Source: Cohnella terricola (GTDB lineage Bacteria > Bacillota > Bacilli > Paenibacillales > Paenibacillaceae). From it: a DNA stretch of 64,000 bases. Positions 34,539-42,362 of this stretch are shown here, piece by piece. Positions within the stretch are counted from its first letter, which is position 1; every line of letters begins with the position of its first letter. The stretch spans positions 101,957 to 165,956 of the forward strand of contig NZ_VNJJ01000003.1 in the NCBI RefSeq assembly GCF_007786475.1. Reading direction: 5' to 3'. The notes beneath the pieces were generated by a model, which made no database searches, was not told the origin of the DNA, and was given only the letters and a program-made list of their open reading frames with translations. Both the position numbers and the translations under genes were made by a program.

Positions 34539-36608
34539 ATGAGAGTTAAAGGGTTCAGGTTGTTGACTGTCGGGCTTGCGTTGACGATTCTAGCTCCGAC
34601 CGGGGCAATGGCCGCAGGTCAAAGCGATTCGCTCGCATTTGAAACGACGCGCAAGGTCGCGGCGGAGAAAGCCGAACTGCTCACGGGAACTTACCAAACG
34701 CCTAGCATCCAATATGCGCTCATCGATCACGGCAAGATCGTCGTATCCGGACAATCCGGACAAAATGACGAGCAGGGCAAGAAACCGCTGACGGCGCAAA
34801 CGATGTACGGTATCGGATCGACGAGCAAGATGTTCACGACAGCGGCCGTCATGAAACTGGTCGACGAAGGGAAAATCGATTTGGACAAGCCGGTCGTCAA
34901 CTATGTCCCCGATTTTAAGATGAAAGACGAACGATACGTGAAAATTACGCCGCGCATGCTGCTGAATCATTCGTCCGGTATTTATGGCTCTTCGCTCGCA
35001 AGCTCGTTTTTATTCGATGACAACGATACATTCGCTCACGATTCGCTGCTTGAGCAACTTGCGAATCAGAAGCTGAAGGCCGATCCCGGCGAGTATTCGG
35101 TATATTGCAACGACGGGTTCACACTCGCCGAAATTATGGTCGAGAAGGTCAGCGGAATGGACTTTACTTCTTTTATTCATCAATATTTTACGGGTCCGCT
35201 CAACATGTCCAATACGAAGACGCCGCTCGATCGCCCTGACACGGTCGGTATGGCGGGGCTTTATTTTCCTGTTTACGCCGGACAGCTGCCGAACGAGTCA
35301 GTCAATGTCATCGGAACCGGCGGCATCTACTCGACGGCGGAAGATTTGGTCAAATTCTCGCAAATTTTTACCGGAGATGCCGGAGGCATCTTATCGGCGA
35401 AATCGACTACCGCTATGGAACAAAAAGAATATAAGAGAGGGATGTGGCCGGACGAAGCGGATACCTCGATCAATTATGGGCTCGGCTGGGATAGCGTCAA
35501 CCTGTTCCCGTTCGGCGAGTATGGCATCAAGGCGCTCACCAAAGGCGGAGACACGGCTCTATACCATTCTTCGCTCGTCGTACTTCCCGAACAGAAAATG
35601 GCGGTTGCCGTGGTCTCTTCAGGAGGATCCAGCACGACGGATCAGCTGCTTGCGAATGAAATTCTGCTCCACGCGCTGAAAGAAAAAGCCGTCATTACCG
35701 ATATGAAACCGGAGAAATCGTACGGAAAACCGGAAAAAGCGGATATGCCTTCCGACCTGCTGAAGGCAGCGGGGATATACGGAGGGACGAATCAACTGAT
35801 CGACGTCAAGATTTCCAAAGAGGGAGATATGACGATCACTTCCGTGCCAATGCCGCACTTACCGGCGGAGAAATATGCGTATACCGCGGACGGCTCGTTC
35901 TTGAGCGCGGATGGGAATGTGAAGATCAATGTCGTGAAGGAGGACAATGGCCATACTTACTTGTGGACCCGGGCTTACGCCTCGCTCTCGGGACTCGGAC
36001 AGTTGGCCTTGTCGCAATATTCCGCCGAGAAGCTGGAACCGAATGATCTGAATCCGGAAACGGCTGCCACCTGGAAAGAGCGAAACGGCAAAACCTATTA
36101 TGCGATCAGTGAAAAGTACACCTCGATCACGTACATGCTGCTGCCTACCCTCAAGTTGAACATGTTCCAGGAAGCGCCGGGTTATGTGATGGACCAAAAA
36201 ATCATCGGTCCTAATGAATCGGCAAGCGATCTGAAGATACCTACGACGGCCGGAAGAGATACTCAGGCCTACAGCTTCAATAAGATCAACGGAGTCGAAT
36301 TTCTCGAAGCCTCCGGCAGCGTATTTATTAGCGAGGATGGCGTGAAGCCGATCTATGCCGGCAAAACATCGTCGACGACGATCCCCGAAAGCGGTTATGC
36401 CAAATGGTATACGATTCCGCGGAAAGCGGCAGGCAAGACGATGCAGGTAACCATGTCTGCCAATGGGGCATTCGCCGTATATGACGAGAACGGTACTTGT
36501 CAGTTTTTCAGCGTAATCAGCGGCAATCATCCATTCTTACTGCCAGACGGAGGCGTGATCGTCTTCGCCGGCGAAGCCGGTTCTAAATTCGAAATTTCAT
36601 TGAAATAG
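34539..36608 (+). CDS. Exported serine hydrolase, class C beta-lactamase/penicillin-binding-protein-like
   Basis: A 689-residue secreted protein. After a signal peptide (cleavage near AMAAG) comes a serine beta-lactamase-fold domain with SxxK in GIGSTSKMF (about residues 90-98), YxN in YCNDGF (about 190) and the third motif KGGDT (about 340). A C-terminal half of about 300 residues is beta-rich and of unknown family. Such proteins are usually esterases or D-aminopeptidases and not drug-hydrolysing lactamases. ATG 34539 (AGGAGG at 34527-34532) is preferred to the GTG at 34536. Confidence 0.8.
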   Translation: MRVKGFRLLTVGLALTILAPTGAMAAGQSDSLAFETTRKVAAEKAELLTGTYQTPSIQYALIDHGKIVVSGQSGQNDEQGKKPLTAQTMYGIGSTSKMFTTAAVMKLVDEGKIDLDKPVVNYVPDFKMKDERYVKITPRMLLNHSSGIYGSSLASSFLFDDNDTFAHDSLLEQLANQKLKADPGEYSVYCNDGFTLAEIMVEKVSGMDFTSFIHQYFTGPLNMSNTKTPLDRPDTVGMAGLYFPVYAGQLPNESVNVIGTGGIYSTAEDLVKFSQIFTGDAGGILSAKSTTAMEQKEYKRGMWPDEADTSINYGLGWDSVNLFPFGEYGIKALTKGGDTALYHSSLVVLPEQKMAVAVVSSGGSSTTDQLLANEILLHALKEKAVITDMKPEKSYGKPEKADMPSDLLKAAGIYGGTNQLIDVKISKEGDMTITSVPMPHLPAEKYAYTADGSFLSADGNVKINVVKEDNGHTYLWTRAYASLSGLGQLALSQYSAEKLEPNDLNPETAATWKERNGKTYYAISEKYTSITYMLLPTLKLNMFQEAPGYVMDQKIIGPNESASDLKIPTTAGRDTQAYSFNKINGVEFLEASGSVFISEDGVKPIYAGKTSSTTIPESGYAKWYTIPRKAAGKTMQVTMSANGAFAVYDENGTCQFFSVISGNHPFLLPDGGVIVFAGEAGSKFEISLK

Positions 36609-36623
36609 TTCCATCGTTTATTT

Positions 36624-36661
36624 GCCGCCTGGCATCCCTCATCGGATACAGGCGGCTTTTT
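36624..36661 (+). terminator. Intrinsic terminator of the serine hydrolase gene
   Basis: GCCGCCTG (36624-36631) pairs with CAGGCGGC (36649-36656), followed by five T residues. Confidence 0.75.
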
Positions 36662-36743
36662 AATCCGCCTATTTTTTTTATACTTACAAGCACTTGTGAT
36701 ATGGGGAAGCAATACTCTACATTAGCCTATCGGAGGTGTTAAT

Positions 36744-38363
36744 GTGGAGAGAAAAATGATGGTTGACTATATCATTATCGGAACAGGACCAGCCGGAGCG
36801 GTAATCGCCAAAACTTTATCGGATGATAAAAAGAGTTCGGTTCTTCTTTTAGAAGCGGGCGAGAACAATGATAAGGATAAGCCCATTCGGGATTCCACAT
36901 ATGCGCCGAGCTTGGAAGAACATTTTTACCCCAAATATTTTTGGCAAGGAGAAGGGGCACCTCAAGAAGGGCTAGATGACCGGGCATTCGAATGGACAAC
37001 GGGTCGGCTGTTGGGCGGGGGTTCGTCGATCAACGGCGAACAGTATGTGCGGCCTACATCCGCGGCATTCAGGGAGTGGGCAAAGCTGCTTGGTCCGTTG
37101 TGGTCGCCTAAACGCGCCATTCTTCGCTTCAAAAAATTGGAGAAATATAATGGTCGATCTAACAATCGTCTTTCCCGCGGTTATCGGGGGAGAATCGACA
37201 TCAGACAGGCACCGAAAAACCCGACAACAATGGCCAATAAACTCGTCGCGGCAATCGAACAAGCGACCGGGTATGATGAAATACTTGATTATAATGATCC
37301 GCGTACCCCGCTTGGGCCGTTCAAATGCTGGCAGCTGTATCAAAATCCGGACGGTACGAGAGAAAATTCTTCGAGGGCCTTTCTGTCGTCGGATATTATG
37401 CGACCAAATGGACTTGGCGTTAATAAGCGGAAATTAAACGTCTTCTTTAATTCAACGGTACTCCGCGTTTTATTTCTCGATAATCGTGCGAATGGAGTGG
37501 AATTTTTAAAGGAAGGCACGCGCATGAGAGCTTTTGCTCGAAGAAAGGTCATCATTTCGGCTGGTATAAATAGTCCTCAACTTTTAATGCTTTCGGGAAT
37601 CGGTCCCGCTAAACTTCTTCAACAAGCAGGCATACCCGTCGTATACGATAATCCCCATGTAGGTCGGAATTTAAGAAACCATACGCTTAACTTTGCATCT
37701 TTCTCAACAAACCCCTCGGATCATGCATTACCCTCGAACGACCCGAATGCCTTGTATACAGGAGGAGCCTTCTTACCGGACCCTATCGGGAAAAACCCTT
37801 CCAGACGAGCCGTTCAACTCATTGGCATGGCTGGCGACGGAATGCTCAATATTGCGATTTTATTCTTGCGTCCCAAAAGCCACGGCAGTATTCAAATCCA
37901 GAATCGCGACCCCTTAAAAATCGTATTAGCGGACGAAGGTTTTCTGGCGAATCCGGATGATCTGGAATCCGTAAAAAATGTTTATAAGATTTATATTAAG
38001 GAGATTGCGGCGCAGCTTGAAGCGATTGATCCTTCCTATCGACTCGTTTCTCCAACCTTGGATGAGATTGATGACGATTCCCGACTGGAAGAGTTTATTA
38101 AGCAGAATTTCGATCATAACCATCACCAACAAGGATCATTGCGTATGGCGCCCCTAAAGCGAGGTGGGGTTGTTGACCGTCGAGGTAGAGTGCATGGGGT
38201 ACGGGATTTAATCGTTGCGGATGCGTCCATTATTCCGTTTACCGTCGACGGCAATACCTCGGCCGCTGCTTTTCTCATCGGTTATACGATAGCCCGGCAA
38301 ATCAAGATGCAAGCTAAAAATCGCAGGAGGATCGCTAATCTTTATAAAGATCATGAGGAATAG
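36744..38363 (+). CDS. GMC-family FAD oxidoreductase
   Basis: A 539-residue glucose-methanol-choline oxidoreductase. FAD binding: IIIGTGPAGAVIAKTL near residue 8. GMC signatures: GRLLGGGSSINGEQYVRPT (about 88-106) and RKVIISAGINSPQLLMLSGI (about 266-285). The C-terminal catalytic segment has NHHQQGSLRMAP with the active-site His and ends DGNTSAAAFLIG. It probably oxidises an alcohol or sugar. No membrane cytochrome or small subunit is encoded next to it. The GTG start at 36744 has GGAGG 7 bases upstream; an ATG two bases earlier runs into a stop at once. Flanked by terminators. Confidence 0.85.
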   Translation: MERKMMVDYIIIGTGPAGAVIAKTLSDDKKSSVLLLEAGENNDKDKPIRDSTYAPSLEEHFYPKYFWQGEGAPQEGLDDRAFEWTTGRLLGGGSSINGEQYVRPTSAAFREWAKLLGPLWSPKRAILRFKKLEKYNGRSNNRLSRGYRGRIDIRQAPKNPTTMANKLVAAIEQATGYDEILDYNDPRTPLGPFKCWQLYQNPDGTRENSSRAFLSSDIMRPNGLGVNKRKLNVFFNSTVLRVLFLDNRANGVEFLKEGTRMRAFARRKVIISAGINSPQLLMLSGIGPAKLLQQAGIPVVYDNPHVGRNLRNHTLNFASFSTNPSDHALPSNDPNALYTGGAFLPDPIGKNPSRRAVQLIGMAGDGMLNIAILFLRPKSHGSIQIQNRDPLKIVLADEGFLANPDDLESVKNVYKIYIKEIAAQLEAIDPSYRLVSPTLDEIDDDSRLEEFIKQNFDHNHHQQGSLRMAPLKRGGVVDRRGRVHGVRDLIVADASIIPFTVDGNTSAAAFLIGYTIARQIKMQAKNRRRIANLYKDHEE

Positions 38364-38388
38364 CCTGTTGGTTGAACCATAAAAGGGG

Positions 38389-38420
38389 GAAGGGCTCGAT
38401 TATCGAGCCCTTCTCTTTAT
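38389..38420 (+). terminator. Intrinsic terminator of the GMC oxidoreductase gene
   Basis: AAGGGCTCGA and TCGAGCCCTT form a perfect stem with a 3-base loop (38390-38412), followed by a T-rich tract. Confidence 0.75.
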
Positions 38421-38446
38421 TTTTGTACCATAGGGACCCGTCCACT

Positions 38447-38473
38447 ACATTATTCTTCTTCGTTCATAGGTTA
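38447..38473 (+). promoter_or_regulatory. Sigma-K-like promoter before the DUF1259 pair
   Basis: AC (38447-38448), 16 bases, then CATAGGTTA (38465-38473), which matches the sigma-K -10 consensus CATANNNTA in every fixed position. It lies 29 bases upstream of the start codon, leaving room for a start site and the AAAGGAGG ribosome site. Confidence 0.5.
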
Positions 38474-38501
38474 TTCAGATTACGATTAAAGGAGGATTTA
38501 T

Positions 38502-38921
38502 ATGGCGGCACAAGTGAAGGTGAGCCCTCAATTCAAAAGGCTTTGCACCCAATTTGGAAGAATTCTGGGAGGCGAATCGGAAGTAGACGAAGGTCCGGTT
38601 TGTTTTGTCACGCGGATGACGAATTTAAGGGAAACGATCTTAGGGATAAGAACACGTTCTCCTTTGGTTCAAATGCAGATGTTCTCGTTTGAATCTCTTG
38701 ATTCATCGGGCCGCGCGCTTTGTTTGGGCGAGACTGCCTTACATCAAAATCAAGTAAATCGATTAATATCGAATCTCCGTAAACGGGGAATAAAAGTGAC
38801 CGCAATTCATAATCACTGGCTGAATGAAAATCCTCGTTTGATGTATATGCACTGGGAAGCCATTATGAATCCAGTCGTATTTGCAAGAAGGACAAAAGAA
38901 TCCATCGCATTTTTGGGATAG
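38502..38921 (+). CDS. DUF1259 (LppY/LpqO-like) protein, copy 1
   Basis: A 139-residue single-domain protein of the DUF1259 family. The diagnostic stretch is VTAIHNHWLNENPRLMYMHWE near residues 100-120, rich in His, Asn and Trp. Most family members carry two such domains; here two one-domain genes lie side by side. No signal peptide is seen. The function of the family is unknown. The upstream sigma-K-like promoter suggests mother-cell expression during spore formation. Confidence 0.75.
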   Translation: MAAQVKVSPQFKRLCTQFGRILGGESEVDEGPVCFVTRMTNLRETILGIRTRSPLVQMQMFSFESLDSSGRALCLGETALHQNQVNRLISNLRKRGIKVTAIHNHWLNENPRLMYMHWEAIMNPVVFARRTKESIAFLG

Positions 38922-38976
38922 TACAGACGTGCGATTAAGTCTTATTCTATGATCTTATTTGAAAGGATGATTCCGT

Positions 38977-39396
38977 ATGGCAACAGTGAAAGTAAGTCAG
39001 CAATTTAAAAGACTGTGCGACCAATTTTCAACCATATTAGGCGGAACGGAACATGAAATTACAAAAGGACCGGTTTGTTTCGTCAGCAGAAATAGAAGAT
39101 TTAACGCTACGATATTAGGAAGACGTACCACATCTCCATTGGTCCGTTATCAACTTTTCTCGTTTGAATCGCTGAACAGTTCTGGACGGGCACTCTGTTT
39201 AGGGGAAACGGCTCTCTTTCAAAATCAAGTCAATCGTTTGCTGTCCAATCTTCGCAAAAATGGAATTCAAGTAACGGCAGTCCATAATCACTGGTTGTTT
39301 GAAAATCCCCGCCTTATGTACATTCACTGGCAGTCGGTCGACAATCCCATTGCGTTCGCAAGGAAAGTAAAACGTTCTATTGCTTTCTTGGGTTAA
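38977..39396 (+). CDS. DUF1259 (LppY/LpqO-like) protein, copy 2
   Basis: A second 139-residue DUF1259 protein, clearly a tandem duplicate of the gene 55 bases upstream: both share KVSxQFKRLC, GPVCFV, FSFESL, SSGRALCLGETAL and the HNHWL/ENPRLMYxHW region, and end SIAFLG. Differences concentrate in residues 20-60. GAAAGGATG lies before the ATG. It is probably cotranscribed with copy 1, since no terminator lies between them. The two may form a heterodimer that replaces the two-domain form; this is inference. Confidence 0.75.
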   Translation: MATVKVSQQFKRLCDQFSTILGGTEHEITKGPVCFVSRNRRFNATILGRRTTSPLVRYQLFSFESLNSSGRALCLGETALFQNQVNRLLSNLRKNGIQVTAVHNHWLFENPRLMYIHWQSVDNPIAFARKVKRSIAFLG

Positions 39397-39473
39397 ATCA
39401 ATCATGAGGAATGAACGGAACAAATCGCGATTGAATATAATGTCCGAAAAAAGTAGGCAGGTGTTCACTCGCG

Positions 39474-39857
39474 ATGGAAATACCAATTAGCGGTTTCCTC
39501 GTTCATTCCGACGATCCCAACGGCGAACATTCCCACATGTTATTTCTCACGTCTTGGGACGGCAGACCTGTTCACAGTCACTGCTTTGCTGGCGCAACCT
39601 CTTATGATTACGGTCATTCTCACGAATACGCGGGTCTAACCGCACCGGCGCCTTCGGGCGTTCCTCACGTTCACGAATATCAGGCAGAGACGACATTCAA
39701 CGACGGACATATTCATTTCATTCGCGGAACGACGGGCGGTGCCATACCTATTTCGGGCGGTGGCCATTATCACTATTTTGAAGGATTCACAACGGTTAAC
39801 GGCAGTCATCCTCATTCGCATGCATACCAAGGGCACACTGGTAATGAAGTAACGTAG
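39474..39857 (+). CDS. ymaF: YmaF-like histidine-rich protein
   Basis: A 127-residue, very His-rich protein with a periodic pattern of about 25 residues: H(S)HCFAGxTS, HSHEYAGLT, HVHEYQAETT, HIHFIRGTT, HYHYFEGFT, HSHAYQGHT. This is the arrangement of the YmaF family in Bacillales. The His pairs suggest metal binding. No signal peptide or membrane segment. It follows the DUF1259 pair by 77 bases in the same direction and may share its sporulation-time expression. Confidence 0.75.
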   Translation: MEIPISGFLVHSDDPNGEHSHMLFLTSWDGRPVHSHCFAGATSYDYGHSHEYAGLTAPAPSGVPHVHEYQAETTFNDGHIHFIRGTTGGAIPISGGGHYHYFEGFTTVNGSHPHSHAYQGHTGNEVT

Positions 39858-39892
39858 AAGACTTGAAATGAACGGATAAAATTCGCTTTTCG

Positions 39893-39931
39893 GCCTTTCA
39901 CGATCCTTAAAGGGATACGGAAGGGCTTTTC
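39893..39931 (+). terminator. Intrinsic terminator after the ymaF-like gene
   Basis: GCCTTTC (39893-39899) and GAAGGGC (39920-39926) close a longer imperfect stem (GATCC/GGGAT inside), followed by TTTTCTTTT. Confidence 0.6.
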
Positions 39932-39952
39932 TTTTGTCGAACTTATTGCAAG

Positions 39953-39983
39953 GCATAAGTCCAAGCGCTTTATACATACGGTA
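39953..39983 (+). promoter_or_regulatory. Possible mother-cell (sigma-E or sigma-K) promoter before the DUF2935 gene
   Basis: CATACGGTA (39975-39983) fits the sigma-K -10 pattern CATANNNTA. A GCATAAG at 39953-39959 could be a sigma-E -35. No AC sits at the sigma-K -35 distance, so the class is uncertain. Confidence 0.35.
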
Positions 39984-40017
39984 GGTGTGACGAAGGATTA
40001 CAGGGGAGGCGTCGCTT

Positions 40018-40830
40018 GTGTCCGAAGAGTTTGTCTCGCGTTCGCTTGAAGAACTCCGGTTCTGGTCGAGAATCATGAAAGAACATTCTCTATTTCTCAA
40101 ATTGGGTTTCAGATGCGAGGATAAGCAATTGATTAGCGAGGCCGATCATTTCTATGCTCTTTTCGAGTCAATCGAGAACAGGGCGAACGCTTTTACGATT
40201 GGAACGGATCCTAACGTAATTAGGAAGTTTAATGAGGAAGTCTATCAAGCGGTTTCGTTTATTTGGGCATTCAAAAGAAAGGTATTAGGATTAATCGTCA
40301 CTTGCCAGCTTCCAGGAGCGAACAACTTTCCTTTGTTAGTTGATCATGTGAGCAGGGAGGCTAATTATTTCAGAAATCGATTATCGGAGTTAAATCTAGG
40401 CAGATTGGAGCCTTTACCGGATGCCATTATTGACGAGAACGTATTTTTCCTCAGAATTATGGCAGACCACGCAAAATTTATTAGCCACCTTCTGGACCCT
40501 TCCGAACGGAAACTCGTCGAGCAAGCCAATCATTTTAGCCAAGAGTTTGATCAATTGTTATTCCAGGCAAGAGATTTGGAATCGATGCGTCCTCAATCGC
40601 AGACGGTACCTCTTCTTGATCAATTTCTGGATCAGAACAGAGTTTCGGTTAAATCTCTTCGGGACTTTAAGAAAACGGCACGCGATCTCATTGAAGCCTG
40701 CAGGATAAAGAGTATTATTCATCCATTGTTAGCAGATCATGTTTTCCGCGAAGCAGAACATTTCTTGTTCATCATTGATATGTTCGAAAACAGTCTTACG
40801 GGAAAACCTGTTCAGATGGACGTACATTAA
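40018..40830 (+). CDS. DUF2935 protein
   Basis: A 270-residue, all-helical protein made of two similar halves. Half one has EELRFWSRIMKEHSLFLKLG and ADHFYALFESIE; half two, from about residue 140, repeats it as NVFFLRIMADHAKFISHLL and ANHFSQEFDQLL. This is the DUF2935 pattern of Bacilli, in which Glu and His residues of the helices may bind metal. The function is unknown. GTG start with GGGGAGG upstream. A sporulation-type -10 element precedes it. Confidence 0.75.
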   Translation: MSEEFVSRSLEELRFWSRIMKEHSLFLKLGFRCEDKQLISEADHFYALFESIENRANAFTIGTDPNVIRKFNEEVYQAVSFIWAFKRKVLGLIVTCQLPGANNFPLLVDHVSREANYFRNRLSELNLGRLEPLPDAIIDENVFFLRIMADHAKFISHLLDPSERKLVEQANHFSQEFDQLLFQARDLESMRPQSQTVPLLDQFLDQNRVSVKSLRDFKKTARDLIEACRIKSIIHPLLADHVFREAEHFLFIIDMFENSLTGKPVQMDVH

Positions 40831-40836
40831 ATCGCT

Positions 40837-41517
40837 TCATTCCAACAATCCCAACCGAAAATAAACTTGCGACGTAATCACGCCGTTAGGAGTTAAGCCT
40901 TGATCCCGTTGAAATCGTTTGAGCGCCGCGGTCGTGTCCGATCGGAACTTGCCGTTGCAGTTTCCCGTGAAGTACCCGGCGCTTTTCAATCGGGATTGAA
41001 TCAACTGCACCTCGCCTCCGACGTCGCCTTCCGCCAGATCCCTAGGTTCGTGATTAGGATATCCTAACAGATGTCCCATAATGCTGACCGTGGTTCCAAT
41101 CGGAATCATGTCATACAATTCCTTGACATCATGATTTCGCATGCGGATGCAGCCATGGCTTAAGTGTTGGCCGATGGAATAAGGCTTATTGGTGCCATGG
41201 ATCCCGTAATTTCCCCATGGAACGTTTAGGCCAAGCCAACGCGGGCCGAAGTAGGGGGCCCAATCTTTTCCTTTAAAGACGATTTGGTATTCTCCGACCG
41301 GGGTTGGGGTTGATGGATTGCCCACGGCAATCGGATAGGTTTTAAATACCTGACCCTGTGCTTTTACAACCATTCGATGGCGCTGTGGGTACACTTCTAT
41401 CGTATAGATTCCTTGATTTGCGATAATCGGAAGGGGAGGGTCGGCATAAACGGGAGACGGCGCCAATTCTTCTGTCAGGCACCAAATCAATAATATGGCA
41501 GTAAGAAATCTTTGCAT
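40837..41517 (-). CDS. L,D-transpeptidase with peptidoglycan-binding domain
   Basis: A 226-residue exported enzyme that forms 3-3 peptide cross-links or attaches proteins to peptidoglycan. A signal peptide (1-25) is followed by a YkuD domain with the catalytic motif GQHLSHGCIRMRN (about residues 120-132; His and Cys) and HGTNKPY before it. The C-terminal PG_binding_1 domain (about 160-226) holds AALKRFQRDQGL. It converges on the DUF2935 gene with a 6-base gap and no terminator. A role in spore cortex or wall is possible but not shown. Confidence 0.88.
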   Translation of the reverse strand: MQRFLTAILLIWCLTEELAPSPVYADPPLPIIANQGIYTIEVYPQRHRMVVKAQGQVFKTYPIAVGNPSTPTPVGEYQIVFKGKDWAPYFGPRWLGLNVPWGNYGIHGTNKPYSIGQHLSHGCIRMRNHDVKELYDMIPIGTTVSIMGHLLGYPNHEPRDLAEGDVGGEVQLIQSRLKSAGYFTGNCNGKFRSDTTAALKRFQRDQGLTPNGVITSQVYFRLGLLE

Positions 41518-41710
41518 CTTAGATCACCATTTGCACATTATTTGATATGAGTTGTAGATTGCCCCTGTGGTCGAAAATCATACTTAAAATCATATAATTA
41601 ACAGAAATAAAATTATGTTAACTATATGCAGGTAACTTCGTCGAACTTCGGGACAAGATATAAAATACAAAAAAAGGAAGCGCACGTACGAATCACGAAT
41701 ACTTGTAATC

Positions 41711-41731
41711 AATAAAGATTCAATCTTTATT
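41711..41731. promoter_or_regulatory. Perfect 21-base palindrome before the reductase gene
   Basis: ATAAAGATT, C, AATCTTTAT (plus an outer A/T pair) ends just before the GAGGAG ribosome site. It could be a repressor site or a 5' mRNA hairpin limiting ribosome access. Confidence 0.4.
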
Positions 41732-41746
41732 CGAGGAGAGTGCGTG

Positions 41747-42319
41747 ATGAGAAAAGTAATCTTTCAAATGATGGTAAGCCTGGATGGCTTCGTCGCGGGA
41801 CCAAACGGGGAGTCCGATTGGCACCATGTGGATACGGAGTTTATTGATTACTCGATCGAACTGTTAAGAAGTGTAGATACTCTTATTTTTGGCAGAAAGA
41901 CTTATGAATTAATGGCTGGTTACTGGCCCACCGTACAAGCCAAAGCAAACGACCCTATTACGGCAGACTATATGAATAATTTAAAAAAGATAGTCGTTTC
42001 GAAAAAAATAGAAAAGGTGGAATGGGAGAACTCAATCCTGGTCAATGAAAACGTGAGCGAAGAAATCTTGAAGCTAAAGCAACAAAATGGTAAGGATATC
42101 GCCATTCTAGGCAGTTCTGAACTAGCATTATCTTTAAACCAATTAGGATTGATAGATGAGTATCGAATCATTATTAATCCAATTGTTTTAGGAAATGGAA
42201 AATCTCTTCTTCAAGGCATTCACGATCCGTTCAAGCTAGAAATAGTAGAGACCAAGACGTTTCGCACCGGGAATGTGTTGCTGATTGGGAAAGAGAAAAG
42301 AAAAACTGATCTCGCCTAA
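41747..42319 (+). CDS. Dihydrofolate-reductase-fold protein (RibD C-terminal, YyaP-like)
   Basis: A 190-residue protein of the RibD_C/DHFR fold. It begins MRKVIFQMMVSLDGFVAGPN, has LIFGRKTYELMAGYWP near 50-65 and the late LGSSELALSLNQLGLIDEYRI with nucleotide-binding residues. Such small stand-alone reductases are common in Bacilli; their substrates are mostly unknown. ATG 41747 (GAGGAG 8 bases upstream) is preferred to GTG 41744. Its stop codon lies in the loop of the terminator. Monocistronic. Confidence 0.8.
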   Translation: MRKVIFQMMVSLDGFVAGPNGESDWHHVDTEFIDYSIELLRSVDTLIFGRKTYELMAGYWPTVQAKANDPITADYMNNLKKIVVSKKIEKVEWENSILVNENVSEEILKLKQQNGKDIAILGSSELALSLNQLGLIDEYRIIINPIVLGNGKSLLQGIHDPFKLEIVETKTFRTGNVLLIGKEKRKTDLA

Positions 42320-42337
42320 AGCCGAGATCAGTTTTTC
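42301..42337. terminator. Intrinsic terminator overlapping the reductase stop codon
   Basis: AAAAACTGATCTCG and CGAGATCAGTTTTT form a 14-base perfect stem around a loop that holds the TAA. It works in both directions between convergent genes. Confidence 0.85.
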
Positions 42338-42362
42338 TCTTTATCGCTAACGTGTTCGAGTA

